A DNA stretch of 64,000 bases from Pseudoalteromonas aliena SW19 (GCF_014905615.1 NZ_AQGU01000027.1:310001-374000); one strand, 5' to 3'; counted from the stretch's first letter, positions 7,187 to 16,364 are shown. Translations and numbers: made by a program. Notes: generated by a model not told the origin, from the sequence alone.

Positions 7187-9760
7187 TTACTTACTTTTTA
7201 AGAAGCTATTAACCGACTCTAGTTCGCGAGTTTTAAGTGCGATACAGTCATTTGTGCTTTCTTCAAGTTTACTTAACGTACGTGCATAACCTGCTACATC
7301 GGCTACTTTTTTGTTAAAAAAGTCTTGTGTTTTAGCTAAGCTTTTTGCATTACAACTTGCGGTTGTAAAGTACGGTAAGTTAGGTACAAAGAACGGTGGC
7401 AAGCTTGTTGTTAATTTATCGTAATTGGCGTATATCCAGTCAATAAACAATGCTTGGCGTTCGTCTGTGTAACTTTGACCAGACAAAATAGTACGCATAT
7501 CAGAGGCGGTTACTTCATCCGTTAAGCTGTAAGCTAAAACGGCTTTTTGTAGCTCAGGGTTGCCAAAAAAGCCCATTGCAGCAAGCATATTAGTGCGTAC
7601 TTGTGGATCTTTTGTGGTTTTAAATGTCGTCATAAACTGATCAAGTAATGCTTTATCACCATGAAAAGCTGCCAGTCTTAAATAAGTGCCCGCTAAGTAA
7701 GGATCTACTTTTTGTGGGTTGTTTAAATACACTTGCGTTTGCTCTTTGGCTTTATTAATTATAACTTGATCTTCACCATCAAAACCTAAGCGTGATACAA
7801 CCGCCGCACGAAGTTGTGCAATAGCACCATCTTCTCCAGCTTTTGCCTCTAAACCATATTTTTTAGCTGCAGGAGTAACTGCATCACGAATAAATGCAGG
7901 CCATAGGTCTTTATTGCTATCGTCTTTAAACGTACGTTGTTGCGATACTAAGTAACCTAATGCGGTATTTGCTACGCGAGGGTGGTTATCGCTTGCGAAT
8001 ACTTCAAGTGTTTGCATTAACTTAGCCGCAGATATAACACCAGCATCAAGTAGCGCGTCAGTGGCTGATAATAACGCCAAACGCTCGCGGTCAGTCAATA
8101 CGCTTGCTGCATTATCGATAAGTGCGTTAAATTGCGTGTCATCCATTACCCAGCGGTAATAGCCTAGTGCACCTTGATCAGGATAAATCCATTCTGGCTC
8201 AAAGTCTAAATCTAGCGTTTGGCTTTGTTTATTAAGTAATACGTTTGCTGTTTTTACTTTATCGCCCGCGCCATATTTAATAGCAACAGGTACATTCCAT
8301 AATTGTTCTGGCGCATCAACACCTGCGTTTACAAAGCGACTTTGTGAAATCGTTACTTTGCTGCCTTGCTGAGTTACTTTAACTAGTGGGAAGGAAGACT
8401 GTTCAATAAACGATTTTAAAACACCTGCGACATCTTTATTTGATGCTTTACCTAGAGCTTCCCATAAATCAGCTGCTTCTGCGTTTTTGTAAGAGAATTC
8501 TTTTAAGTAGCTTTGAATCCCTTTTTGAAACGCGTCTTCGCCAATCCAGTTTTCAACCATCGCAAGTACTGAGCTACCTTTGCTGTAAGCAAGACCTAAA
8601 CCGTCCATAATGTCGGCTTCAGTTTTTATTGGCTTACGAATGGGCTTAGTACTTAAACGCGCATCAAGTGCCATTACGTTGTTTTGTGGCAGGTCTAAGT
8701 GCGATTCAAACTCAGGGTTAAGCTGCTTAGTAATTTTCGCAGCCATCCAGCTAGCAAATGCTTCATTTAGCCATAAATCGTTCCACCATTTCATGGTGAC
8801 TAAGTTACCGTACCATTGGTGAGCAAGTTCGTGAGCAATAATTGATACATTGCGCTGTTTTTTGCTACGTGTTGCAGCGGCTAAATCAACTAATAAAATA
8901 TCTTCTCGGTAGGTTACTAAGCCTGAATTTTCCATTGCACCAAATGGAAATTCTGGCACTGCAACAGAGTCTAATTTTTTATATACATAAGGAATGCCAA
9001 AGTATTCTTCAAGTGCGTTCAGTACTTTTGGCATGTTTTCTTTTGCGTATTGGGCTAAATGAATTTTACCTTGCGGAGTAATTACACGACCAGGAATTGG
9101 CATACCTTTAATTTCTAATTCTTCAAACGGGCCAACAGCCATAGCGACTAAGTATGAAGGAATTGGCGGCGTTTTATCAAAGTAGTGTGTGGTCATATCG
9201 CCATTAACGATTGCTTTAAGCTCTGGTGTGTTGGCATATACTTTTTGTGATGTAGGCGCAGTAATTGTTAACTGAAATGGGATTTTGTAGCTTGGTTCGT
9301 CAAATACAGGAAACGCACGACGCGCGTCGCTCATCTCAAATTGAGTAAATAAGTAAGGCGTTCCTTGATCTAACGTTTTGTACAGGCCTACACTCTGACG
9401 GTTATACGGCGCTGAAAAATCTACTTTTAGTGTGTATTTACCTGGTTGAATTTGCTCGTCACAACTAAATTTCACTTTGCCTGTTTTAAGCATTTCGTTG
9501 TTTAAATCACAATTTTCTTCGCCAAGTAATTGCGCCATTTTAACAGCGTAAGCTACGCCATTTAACTCAATGTATTTTGTTGGTTTTAGTACTTCTAGGG
9601 AAATCTCAGTCATCCCTGTAAATGTATCTTGGCTTGGGTCGAGCGTTAACGACACCTGTTGTGAGCTTGGTTTTGCGAGTTTTTCGATAACGAATTCGTT
9701 AGCGTGTGCAGCATTCATTGCCAGTGCAACGCTCACTGTTAAAAGGCTTTTAAAAAACAT
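7187..9760 (-). CDS. Secreted M1-family zinc aminopeptidase
   Basis: This metallopeptidase of the aminopeptidase N type removes N-terminal residues from peptides. Residues 1-20 form a signal peptide (MFFKSLLTVSVALAMNAAHA), so it acts in the periplasm or outside the cell, unlike cytoplasmic E. coli PepN. The order of parts is a beta-rich N-terminal domain, the exopeptidase motif GAMENSG (274-280), the zinc site HELAHQW (310-316) with the third ligand Glu333 in NEAFA, and a long helical C-terminal domain to residue 857. The C-terminal domain resembles the ERAP1-like domain and is typical of the eukaryote-like M1 branch. It is transcribed alone; an AGGGAA ribosome site precedes the ATG. Confidence 0.93.
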   Translation of the reverse strand: MFFKSLLTVSVALAMNAAHANEFVIEKLAKPSSQQVSLTLDPSQDTFTGMTEISLEVLKPTKYIELNGVAYAVKMAQLLGEENCDLNNEMLKTGKVKFSCDEQIQPGKYTLKVDFSAPYNRQSVGLYKTLDQGTPYLFTQFEMSDARRAFPVFDEPSYKIPFQLTITAPTSQKVYANTPELKAIVNGDMTTHYFDKTPPIPSYLVAMAVGPFEELEIKGMPIPGRVITPQGKIHLAQYAKENMPKVLNALEEYFGIPYVYKKLDSVAVPEFPFGAMENSGLVTYREDILLVDLAAATRSKKQRNVSIIAHELAHQWYGNLVTMKWWNDLWLNEAFASWMAAKITKQLNPEFESHLDLPQNNVMALDARLSTKPIRKPIKTEADIMDGLGLAYSKGSSVLAMVENWIGEDAFQKGIQSYLKEFSYKNAEAADLWEALGKASNKDVAGVLKSFIEQSSFPLVKVTQQGSKVTISQSRFVNAGVDAPEQLWNVPVAIKYGAGDKVKTANVLLNKQSQTLDLDFEPEWIYPDQGALGYYRWVMDDTQFNALIDNAASVLTDRERLALLSATDALLDAGVISAAKLMQTLEVFASDNHPRVANTALGYLVSQQRTFKDDSNKDLWPAFIRDAVTPAAKKYGLEAKAGEDGAIAQLRAAVVSRLGFDGEDQVIINKAKEQTQVYLNNPQKVDPYLAGTYLRLAAFHGDKALLDQFMTTFKTTKDPQVRTNMLAAMGFFGNPELQKAVLAYSLTDEVTASDMRTILSGQSYTDERQALFIDWIYANYDKLTTSLPPFFVPNLPYFTTASCNAKSLAKTQDFFNKKVADVAGYARTLSKLEESTNDCIALKTRELESVNSFLKSK

Positions 9761-9907
9761 AGTGTTCCCTAGATTGTTGTTGTTAGAAACTACCCTAAAC
9801 AGGCTTTTTTATGCTCATATAATTAGGGGTTAGATATCCTAACAGTTTTTTTAAATAGAGTAATTGATTATAACGGTGACATTAAGGGTAAATAGTAACA
9901 ACGTTTG

Positions 9908-10588
9908 TCAGTGACTTTCGCGCGTTATAAAGCGCTGCCAGCTTAAATTTGTATTAATGATACGTAGTTGTTGAATAACGGTATTTAGCAAAGTGGTGTC
10001 GTTAAACGTATCGTGTTGATACTCGCTAAAGCCCATTAAATAATTGAAGGCATCTTTAGAGCTGGCTTGTAGGGCATATATACGAACTTGCTGTTCAAAG
10101 TTAAGGCGCAGGCTGCTTATTGCTGTTTTCATACCGAGTTGATCTACGTTTGGGATATCACATTTTTGTAAGTAGCCAGCTCGCTCACCTTCACCTGAAA
10201 ACCAAATGCGTACTTTTTCACTGTACCTACCCGTTTTAGCCGGTAAATCGAACATTAACCGGTGTTGATTTTGCGATTTAATAAACGCTATGTATTCATT
10301 AAAGCCAGCATTTATAAGAGCTTGATGTACAGGGACCAAACGAGGTTTTATTTTTCCATGTGTATGAAAGTTAAAGCATAGAATGTTTTTTTCAACAGAT
10401 AGATCGTCAAGTGTTAAGCAACCAACCTCATCGCTGTAAGCGCCACTATAGTAGGCAATTAAAGGCAGCCAAAAATGCCAATGTTTCGCTTGTTCGCGAG
10501 CAACCTTAAAATCACCGTATATATATCCATTATAAAGCGTGTGTAGTTCCATGGCAGAAAAAGGCCGGCGACCAAGATGGGTTTTCAA
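9908..10588 (-). CDS. Degenerate tyrosine recombinase, catalytic domain only
   Basis: The 226 residues align by eye with the catalytic half of phage-type tyrosine recombinases: RRPFSAMEL at the domain start, LIAYYSGAYSDEVGCLTLDDL, and GKIKPRLVPVH carrying the beta-hairpin lysine. Key residues are altered. The first catalytic Arg of the usual TGxR is a Tyr (SGAY), and the second box reads SSLRLNF instead of HxLRH. A Tyr is still present near the end (FSEYQHD). The N-terminal SAM-like DNA-binding domain is missing; an in-frame stop lies about 45 bases upstream and only a TTG start (10588) or an internal ATG is available. The frame itself is open. It is probably inactive as a recombinase: either a remnant or a protein with another use. 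Confidence 0.6.
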   Translation of the reverse strand: MKTHLGRRPFSAMELHTLYNGYIYGDFKVAREQAKHWHFWLPLIAYYSGAYSDEVGCLTLDDLSVEKNILCFNFHTHGKIKPRLVPVHQALINAGFNEYIAFIKSQNQHRLMFDLPAKTGRYSEKVRIWFSGEGERAGYLQKCDIPNVDQLGMKTAISSLRLNFEQQVRIYALQASSKDAFNYLMGFSEYQHDTFNDTTLLNTVIQQLRIINTNLSWQRFITRESH

Positions 10589-10625
10589 CGTAATACCTTG
10601 AAAATAATGATGTGTTTTATCTTAT

Positions 10626-10654
10626 ACCCAACTAACAGTTGATGCTAGTTGGGT
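10626..10654. terminator. Stem-loop downstream of the DUF2750 gene
   Basis: Arms ACCCAACTA (10626-10634) and TAGTTGGGT (10646-10654) pair perfectly. It lies between the end of the DUF2750 gene and the recombinase remnant, both on the minus strand. T tracts are short on both sides, so termination strength is uncertain. Confidence 0.5.
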
Positions 10655-10686
10655 TTACTCGCTTTAAAAATAAAGCAGGTGGCGTA

Positions 10687-11037
10687 TTACTCACTCAGTG
10701 CGCGAGCTAAGCCTGTTGGTTCAATTTCTGCGCATACTTGGTCATCATTCCAGTTAATACCAACCAGTGCATTATCTTCATTTAAGTCTTCAACCCATGC
10801 ATCTAAAAATTCATCAAGGTTGATCTCTACAGGACTGTAGTCTTTCCATTCTTCTTTACATTGCGCTTTAGCTGCTGCTTCACTTTCCCAAAGTAGTAAC
10901 ACGTCAGTTTCGTCAAATTGATTAGAATCACATACTACAAAGCCATTATCTTCTGCACCGAGTGCCCAAATTACTTCGCTAACACGTACTTTTTCTACGA
11001 AGTTAACCAGTTGTGATTCAATTTCGATATCGCTCAT
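10687..11037 (-). CDS. DUF2750-family protein
   Basis: A 116-residue acidic soluble protein. The pattern FVEKVRVSEVIWALGAEDNGFVVCDS followed by LLWESEAAAKAQCKEEWKDYSPVEINLDEFLD and a C-terminal VGINWNDDQ matches the DUF2750 family as I know it. These are small proteins common in marine gammaproteobacteria with no established function. It has its own downstream hairpin (10626-10654) and a 500-base upstream gap, so it is probably a single-gene unit. The family call is from memory of the sequence pattern. Confidence 0.75.
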   Translation of the reverse strand: MSDIEIESQLVNFVEKVRVSEVIWALGAEDNGFVVCDSNQFDETDVLLLWESEAAAKAQCKEEWKDYSPVEINLDEFLDAWVEDLNEDNALVGINWNDDQVCAEIEPTGLARALSE

Positions 11038-11520
11038 GTGTTTACCTTTTTAAATTAGTGACGAGAATTAGTATCTATTGCCGCTTAGTGCTTGCTGTAT
11101 TGCTTATAAAAAGCAATACGCTTTGGATGCTGACTAAAGTCAGTCCGTTCGCGAAAGCAAATCAAGTAGGTAGTATAAACTGATGTTGAGGTATTCACAG
11201 CTTTTAAATACTTGATCACATAAATCAGTATTTAAACAGTTTAATATTTGCTCAGTCGGTTCGTTTGTAAGTTAGAAAACTTATCGCTAATTTGATGCAA
11301 TTAGCTTTGGCTGGCTTATTGAAGCAAAAAGCGCACTATGGAGCTAGAGTTAATAAGCGTGAACATAGCGTCGATTTAAATAGGTTGTTTTTGGGAGGAT
11401 TTTTATTTGCTCGATTAGGGGGCGTTTGTTTAAAAAGTATACTTGAAATATCAACAGCCCCTAGGTTGACGTTATTTTATTGTGCCTAAGTTCTAATTCG
11501 ACTGCATGGGTATTTAATAA
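11038..11520. other. Intergenic region without a recognisable gene
   Basis: About 480 bases between the DUF2750 gene start and the ppiC terminator. It contains one clear hairpin, GTATTGCTT (11097-11105) with AAGCAATAC (11111-11119), about 60 bases upstream of the DUF2750 start. A 65-codon open frame at 11292-11489 has no good ribosome site and an odd composition; I do not call it a gene. I see no tRNA or known RNA motif. Confidence 0.5.
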
Positions 11521-11542
11521 AAAAGCCGCACGAGCGGCTTTT
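11521..11542. terminator. Terminator downstream of ppiC
   Basis: AAAAGCCGC and GCGGCTTTT (11521-11529 and 11534-11542) form a perfect stem around ACGA. On the minus strand it lies just after the ppiC stop and is followed by a T-rich stretch. Confidence 0.85.
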
Positions 11543-11562
11543 AATAAATGGTATGTATCAAA

Positions 11563-11844
11563 TTATTCTGAACGACTGGTTACTTCAAGCAAATGATAAC
11601 CAAATTGTGTTTGCACTGGGCCTTGTACTTCATTAATTGGTGCAGAAAATACCACTTTATCAAATTCTGGTACCATCATACCTGGACCAAATTCACCAAG
11701 GGCACCGCCGTCTTGGCCAGAAGGACAATTAGAATGTGCTTTTGCTAACTCAGCAAAAGCTTCACCTTGCTCAATTTTTTCTTTTAAGTCTAAACATTGT
11801 GCTTCACTGTCTACTAGGATGTGTCGTGCGCTTGCCACTGTCAT
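11563..11844 (-). CDS. ppiC: Parvulin-type peptidyl-prolyl isomerase PpiC
   Basis: PpiC is the small cytoplasmic parvulin that speeds cis-trans isomerisation of prolyl bonds. The 93 residues form one rotamase domain with the family hallmarks ARHILVDSEAQC at the start, FAELAKAHSNCPSGQDGGALGEFGPGMMVPEFDKVVF in pieces through the middle, and the end VQTQFGYHLLEVTSR. Length is the same as E. coli PpiC (93). There is no signal sequence. A GGAGAA ribosome site precedes the ATG and a good terminator follows. The gene is transcribed alone. Confidence 0.95.
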   Translation of the reverse strand: MTVASARHILVDSEAQCLDLKEKIEQGEAFAELAKAHSNCPSGQDGGALGEFGPGMMVPEFDKVVFSAPINEVQGPVQTQFGYHLLEVTSRSE

Positions 11845-11927
11845 AAATTCTCCGCTTATATTTGGTGTTTTTTTAACCTAATGAAATGTCATTCTAGTTA
11901 GTTTCAACTAATTGTACCAGTATAAAC

Positions 11928-12503
11928 TTATTTCTCAGAAAGCACAGTTTCAATTGCTGAGATCATCTGCTCTGAATTTGGTAACATTTTACTATTAAAA
12001 CGCAATATTGTTTTACGATCCGCAGACACAAGGTACTTATAAAAGTTCCAGTTAGGAGAGCTGGTTTGTGCGTTTAAGTGATTAAAGATTGGATTTGCGT
12101 TGCTGCCACGTACTTCACTGGTAGCAAACATAGGAAAAGTAACCCCATAGTTTATAAAGCAAACTTTAGCTGTGTCTTTTTCATCGTTTTCTTCTTGAAA
12201 AAAGTCATCAGAAGGAAACCCCAATACGACTAACCCTTGTTCTTTATATTGTTGGTATAGTGTTTCCAGATCTTTAAACTGAGGTGTGAAGCCACAATTA
12301 CTGGCTGTGTTTACTATTAACAGCGGTTTATTTTTGAATTGACATAAATTGATAGATTCTTCAGAGCGCAGTTTACGAATATCGACATTAGTAAAATCCG
12401 TGCAGGTTTGTTCAGATTGCTCATTGCTATCGAAATTATTTTGAGCTTGCGCGGTAACAGTTATAAATAAAATACTGAGCCCTATAATAACTTTTTTTAG
12501 CAT
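11928..12503 (-). CDS. Exported glutathione peroxidase-family protein
   Basis: A thiol peroxidase of the glutathione peroxidase fold, 191 residues, with a signal peptide (MLKKVIIGLSILFITVTAQA), so periplasmic. The peroxidatic cysteine is in NTASNCGFTPQ, and the Gln and Trp/Asn of the catalytic tetrad are probably those in FQEE and WNFYKYL. The usual GFPCNQF segment, which carries the resolving Cys of thioredoxin-dependent members, reads GFPSDDF here. Another Cys occurs further on (AKVCFINYG). The reductant is therefore unclear. It lies 83 bases upstream of ppiC on the same strand. Family confidence is high; the physiological substrate is unknown. Confidence 0.88.
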   Translation of the reverse strand: MLKKVIIGLSILFITVTAQAQNNFDSNEQSEQTCTDFTNVDIRKLRSEESINLCQFKNKPLLIVNTASNCGFTPQFKDLETLYQQYKEQGLVVLGFPSDDFFQEENDEKDTAKVCFINYGVTFPMFATSEVRGSNANPIFNHLNAQTSSPNWNFYKYLVSADRKTILRFNSKMLPNSEQMISAIETVLSEK

Positions 12504-12584
12504 AACGAACGCCTATATTTCCGATTGTTAGAGTTGATGATGATACGCTAATATAGAGAAAATTGATCAACCATGTAATGACTT

Positions 12585-13073
12585 ATGACCACTCGTTTAG
12601 CAAATATTAATGATCTTAGCGACATTGTCGCCATTTATAACGAAACCATTGCTGGGCGGATGGTAACCGCCGATACAGAAAATGTAACTGTTGCAGAAAA
12701 GCGTGATTGGTTTAATAGTCATACCGCAGAACGGCCAATTTACGTTTACTGTGAAAACAACCAAGTATTGGCATGGTTAAGTTACAAATCATTTTATGGT
12801 CGTCCAGCCTACGATGGTACTGTTGAAATGAGTATTTACATTACCGCAAAAGCACAAGGTAAAGGGTTGGGTAAAAAATTAATGAATTTTGCACAAACCC
12901 AAGCTAAACAATTAAATATTAAAGTATTACTGGGCTTTATTTTTAGCCATAACTTACCAAGTGTTAAACTATTTAAGCACTTTAATTTTGCAGTGTGGGG
13001 AGAGCTTCCTAATGTTGCCATTATGGATGGGAAGCTATACAGCTTAACGATTTTTGGAAAACATTTGCAATAA
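12585..13073 (+). CDS. GNAT N-acetyltransferase (phosphinothricin acetyltransferase-like)
   Basis: A 162-residue single-domain GNAT enzyme that transfers acetyl from acetyl-CoA to an amine. The N-terminus TTRLANINDLSDIVAIYNETI, the segment AWLSYKSFYGRPAYDGTVEMSIYI, the CoA loop AQGKGLGKKLM and the late motif LGFIFSHNLPSVKLFKHFNF are those of the PAT/bar-like branch. Chromosomal members often acetylate methionine sulfoximine or related amino-acid analogues, but the substrate cannot be read from the sequence. It is divergent from the glutathione peroxidase gene and precedes the sensor kinase gene by about 115 bases on the same strand. The ribosome site is weak. Confidence 0.85.
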   Translation: MTTRLANINDLSDIVAIYNETIAGRMVTADTENVTVAEKRDWFNSHTAERPIYVYCENNQVLAWLSYKSFYGRPAYDGTVEMSIYITAKAQGKGLGKKLMNFAQTQAKQLNIKVLLGFIFSHNLPSVKLFKHFNFAVWGELPNVAIMDGKLYSLTIFGKHLQ

Positions 13074-13189
13074 CTCCCGCCACTATATAGTTATTTTTTT
13101 CTTGTAAATATATATGGGAAAATGTGCTAACCAATAATATTAGACTACGCTATTTATATATTAAGTTAATTAACTGTAAGTGTAGCTTG

Positions 13190-15172
13190 ATGATTCGGAA
13201 AATATTAATTGTAGATAGCAGCAGCGTAATCGCTATGCGCGTAAAGGTACTTTTAGAATTAATTGGCTGTGAAGTCGAATTAATTCATTTTTCTATGCTA
13301 AAAATGTATACCAATATGAGTTGCTATGACTTAATTGTCATAGCGCACGGCGTTCCCGTCACTGCAATAGCATATTTAGTTGAAAAAGTACCGCAAGAGC
13401 GTTTTATGCTTCTTGCTCCAAAAGCTGAAAGTGGCCAGCAGCTTACTACATTTAGTGAGCTCAATCATGTTGTGCCTAATGCAACAGTGGTTTACCCGTT
13501 TTTTTCAAACAAAGAAATTACGTCTTTATTAGAAAGTCTGTTAGAAATAGGCTCGAATCATATACTTCAGTTACCAACAATTCTATTAGTGGACCATATA
13601 CCTGAACGTCTCGAAAATATGAAAAACAGCTTAGTGGGCGCGCACATAAAAACATACACAGCCACTAACTTTGAAGAAGCTTTAGAGGTCGTTACAAATA
13701 GGGATTTAGATATACTTATTAGTGATTTTAGTTTGGGCGATACAACGGGGCTTGAAATTTTTTCTAAATTAAAAGTTGAATATCCCCGCTGCCGGTGCTT
13801 ACTTTTTACCTCTCGCTCAGATCAAGTTTCGATGATAGAAGCAATTCGTCAAGGGGTTGAAGATGTGTTAATTAAACCACTTAATGATAATATTCTTTTG
13901 CAGTCAGTACATAAATTATGGCAAACCGAGTTATTGCAAAGGCACAATACTGAGCTTGTAGAAAGACTCCAAGATACAGTAGATGCGCTCATTGAAAAAG
14001 ACAGTTTACTGCAAGTTATTTATAAAAACACACCCGATGCGATTATGCTATTTGAGCGTGATGGTAACGTAATTGAAGCTAATAATTCGTGTTTAAAGTT
14101 ATTTAATTTGACGTTTAATAAGCTTGAGAATAAGTCGGTTTTTAATTTTTTAGATTCAGATTCAAGTGCAATTATTAAAGATAAAATATCTACTTTAAAC
14201 AGTAATCGACAATTTAGTTGTGATCTATACTTATCAAAAACAGCGGGTGGGTACATACCGCTTGTGGGATCATTTAATGAAATAGATCATCATGGCGAAA
14301 TTGCACTTGCGGTCATATTTAAAAACGTAACGCATTTAAAGCAAAAAGAAGAGTTGCTACTTGAAGCAAAAGATATTTTAGAAGAACAAGTAAGAGCACG
14401 CACTTCACAGTTAGAGCATGCTAAAAATGTTGCAGAGGCGGCAAATTTAAGTAAATCGGAATTTTTAGCAAATATGTCACACGAACTGCGCACCCCAATG
14501 CATTCAATATTAAGCTTTGCGCGTTTTGGTTTAGATAAACTTGAAGCGGGTGACTTAGCCAAAGAAAAGCTTTTAAAGTATTTATCTCGTATTGAAAGTA
14601 GTGGGGAGCGATTGCTTTCTTTACTCAATAATTTGCTCGATTTATCTAAACTTGACGTCGGAAAGTTTCCTTTTAATCCCCGATCAAATAATTTAGCTAA
14701 TATTATCAAAATGAGCATTGATGATGTTGCAGGTACTGCAATGGAAAAGGAAATTGAAATTGTATTTGTAACTCAACCTCCTGCTGTTGTTGCGCAGTGT
14801 GATGAAGAGCAAATAAATCAACTATTACGAAATGTATTAGGTAACGCACTAAAGTTTAGCGATCGAAAAAGTAAAATAACTGTCAACTTAGAATCAGACA
14901 ATGGGTTTGCCATAATAGAAGTTGTTGATGATGGCGTTGGTATACCTGAGGATGAACTAGAGCATATTTTTACTAAATTTGTGCAAAGCAGTAAAACAAA
15001 TAGTGGTGCAGGTGGGACTGGTTTAGGGCTTGCTTTATGTAGGGAGTTTGTCTCCTTGCACCAAGGCGATATCAGAGCTATTAATAATGAAAATGGTGGA
15101 GCGACGATTTGTATACAATTCCCACTGGAGATTAAGCAAGACGAACACTCCGAAAATGAAGAGCTAGCGTAG
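13190..15172 (+). CDS. Hybrid sensor histidine kinase (pseudo-REC, REC, PAS, HisKA, HATPase)
   Basis: A cytoplasmic kinase of 660 residues without membrane segments. ATG 13190 (MIRKILIVDSS) is chosen because the receiver-like fold begins there; an in-frame GTG at 13124 would add a 22-residue tail of poor composition. The first about 120 residues resemble a receiver domain but show no phosphoacceptor Asp (DLIVIAHG). A second receiver follows with a plausible acceptor in ILISDFSLGD. Then come a PAS domain (LLQVIYKNTPDAIMLFERDGN), the H-box NMSHELRTPMHS, and an ATPase with the N-box (NVLGNALKFS), G1 (DDGVGIP) and G2 (GTGLGLAL) motifs. The regulator at 15237 follows by 64 bases and is the likely partner. 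Confidence 0.9.
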   Translation: MIRKILIVDSSSVIAMRVKVLLELIGCEVELIHFSMLKMYTNMSCYDLIVIAHGVPVTAIAYLVEKVPQERFMLLAPKAESGQQLTTFSELNHVVPNATVVYPFFSNKEITSLLESLLEIGSNHILQLPTILLVDHIPERLENMKNSLVGAHIKTYTATNFEEALEVVTNRDLDILISDFSLGDTTGLEIFSKLKVEYPRCRCLLFTSRSDQVSMIEAIRQGVEDVLIKPLNDNILLQSVHKLWQTELLQRHNTELVERLQDTVDALIEKDSLLQVIYKNTPDAIMLFERDGNVIEANNSCLKLFNLTFNKLENKSVFNFLDSDSSAIIKDKISTLNSNRQFSCDLYLSKTAGGYIPLVGSFNEIDHHGEIALAVIFKNVTHLKQKEELLLEAKDILEEQVRARTSQLEHAKNVAEAANLSKSEFLANMSHELRTPMHSILSFARFGLDKLEAGDLAKEKLLKYLSRIESSGERLLSLLNNLLDLSKLDVGKFPFNPRSNNLANIIKMSIDDVAGTAMEKEIEIVFVTQPPAVVAQCDEEQINQLLRNVLGNALKFSDRKSKITVNLESDNGFAIIEVVDDGVGIPEDELEHIFTKFVQSSKTNSGAGGTGLGLALCREFVSLHQGDIRAINNENGGATICIQFPLEIKQDEHSENEELA

Positions 15173-15236
15173 CAAAGTAGTTAAAAATTGATTGGCAAAC
15201 ACAATAACTTTCTAGAATTTGAATAGGTAAAATATT

Positions 15237-16364
15237 ATGGCTTTAACTAAAATTCTTGCAGTTGACGACGAACCTTTTAACCTCGAGATAATTGAAGAAA
15301 TCTTAGAGTCTCTTGATTTTGAATTAAAAGTTGCTACGAGCGGCCCTGAATGCTTGGACATGGTTGAAGAATATATGCCACAAGTTATTTTGCTCGATGT
15401 GAGCATGCCACAAATGAATGGCTACGAAGTGTGTAAAAACCTAAAATCTAACCCAAATACGGCGCATATAATTGTCATGTTTGTATCAGCAAGGGGGACG
15501 GTTGAGGAGCGGATGGAAGGCTACTCTGTTGGCGCTGAGGATTATATTGTCAAGCCATTTGGGCATAATGAACTTAAGTCAAAATTAAATAACTTAAGCC
15601 AAGTATTAAGAGAAAAAGAAAGTCTTGAGAAGCAGGTTGAGGCCGCTACCTCAACAGCGTTCAATGCAATGGCAAATAGTAGTGAAATGGGTCAAATAGT
15701 TAATTATGTTGAAAATATAGGTTTTATAAATGATCCACAAACGCTTGGTAAGGCCCTTGTAAGCTGTCTGCAGTCATTTGACTTGCAGAGTAACGTTGAG
15801 TTTAGGTATGACAATAATATTGATCATTTTGCATTACATGGAGTCTGTTCACCTATTGTTATTGAGTTATTTGAGATGCTTAAAAATAAAGGGCGGTTAC
15901 ATGAATTCTCACATCGAATTTTAGTAAATTATGAATTTATTAGTTTATTGATTTTAAATATGCCAGACCATGATCCCGATAAACACGGGCGTATTCGCGA
16001 TCATGCTTGCTTTATTGTTAGTGTTACTGAGCAGCAATTGCGTGCGATATTAACTAAACAAATGCTTGAGTCTCAGCAAGAGAAACTAAATTCGGTGGCA
16101 AGTGCTGTGCATAGTAAGTTTCATGGCTTAATTAGTTTACTAAATGATAATCGTAAAAATAATGAAAAAGTGTTTAAACAGCTACAAGAAGATCTAGAAG
16201 TAAGGATCCCAACTATGGGGTTAGATGAAGATCAAGAAATATTCATCTATAAAAAAGTGGATGAAACAATTCAAAAATCAATTGCGAGGGAAGAATCAGT
16301 TCAACAAGTTAAAGCCGCTTTTGCCGAAATTGAGCAAGATCTGTCATTACTTTTGAAAAGTTAA
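15237..16364 (+). CDS. Response regulator with an unassigned C-terminal output region
   Basis: Residues 1-120 form a standard receiver: acidic pair DDE, acceptor Asp in VILLDVSMPQMNG, Thr/Ser in FVSARG, and Lys in YIVKPFG. The remaining 250 residues do not match an HTH, GGDEF, EAL, HD-GYP or kinase domain. A coiled-coil linker (REKESLEKQVEAATSTA) leads into a mixed region with a hydrophobic centre, then a second long coiled coil at the C-terminus. It immediately follows the soluble hybrid kinase and faces queG. The output is probably a protein-protein interaction; this is an inference. Confidence 0.85.
   Translation: MALTKILAVDDEPFNLEIIEEILESLDFELKVATSGPECLDMVEEYMPQVILLDVSMPQMNGYEVCKNLKSNPNTAHIIVMFVSARGTVEERMEGYSVGAEDYIVKPFGHNELKSKLNNLSQVLREKESLEKQVEAATSTAFNAMANSSEMGQIVNYVENIGFINDPQTLGKALVSCLQSFDLQSNVEFRYDNNIDHFALHGVCSPIVIELFEMLKNKGRLHEFSHRILVNYEFISLLILNMPDHDPDKHGRIRDHACFIVSVTEQQLRAILTKQMLESQQEKLNSVASAVHSKFHGLISLLNDNRKNNEKVFKQLQEDLEVRIPTMGLDEDQEIFIYKKVDETIQKSIAREESVQQVKAAFAEIEQDLSLLLKS

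Noticed and set aside
11292..11489. 65-codon open frame between the DUF2750 gene and ppiC
   Set aside because: No ribosome site of note, unusual composition and no recognisable protein; probably chance.
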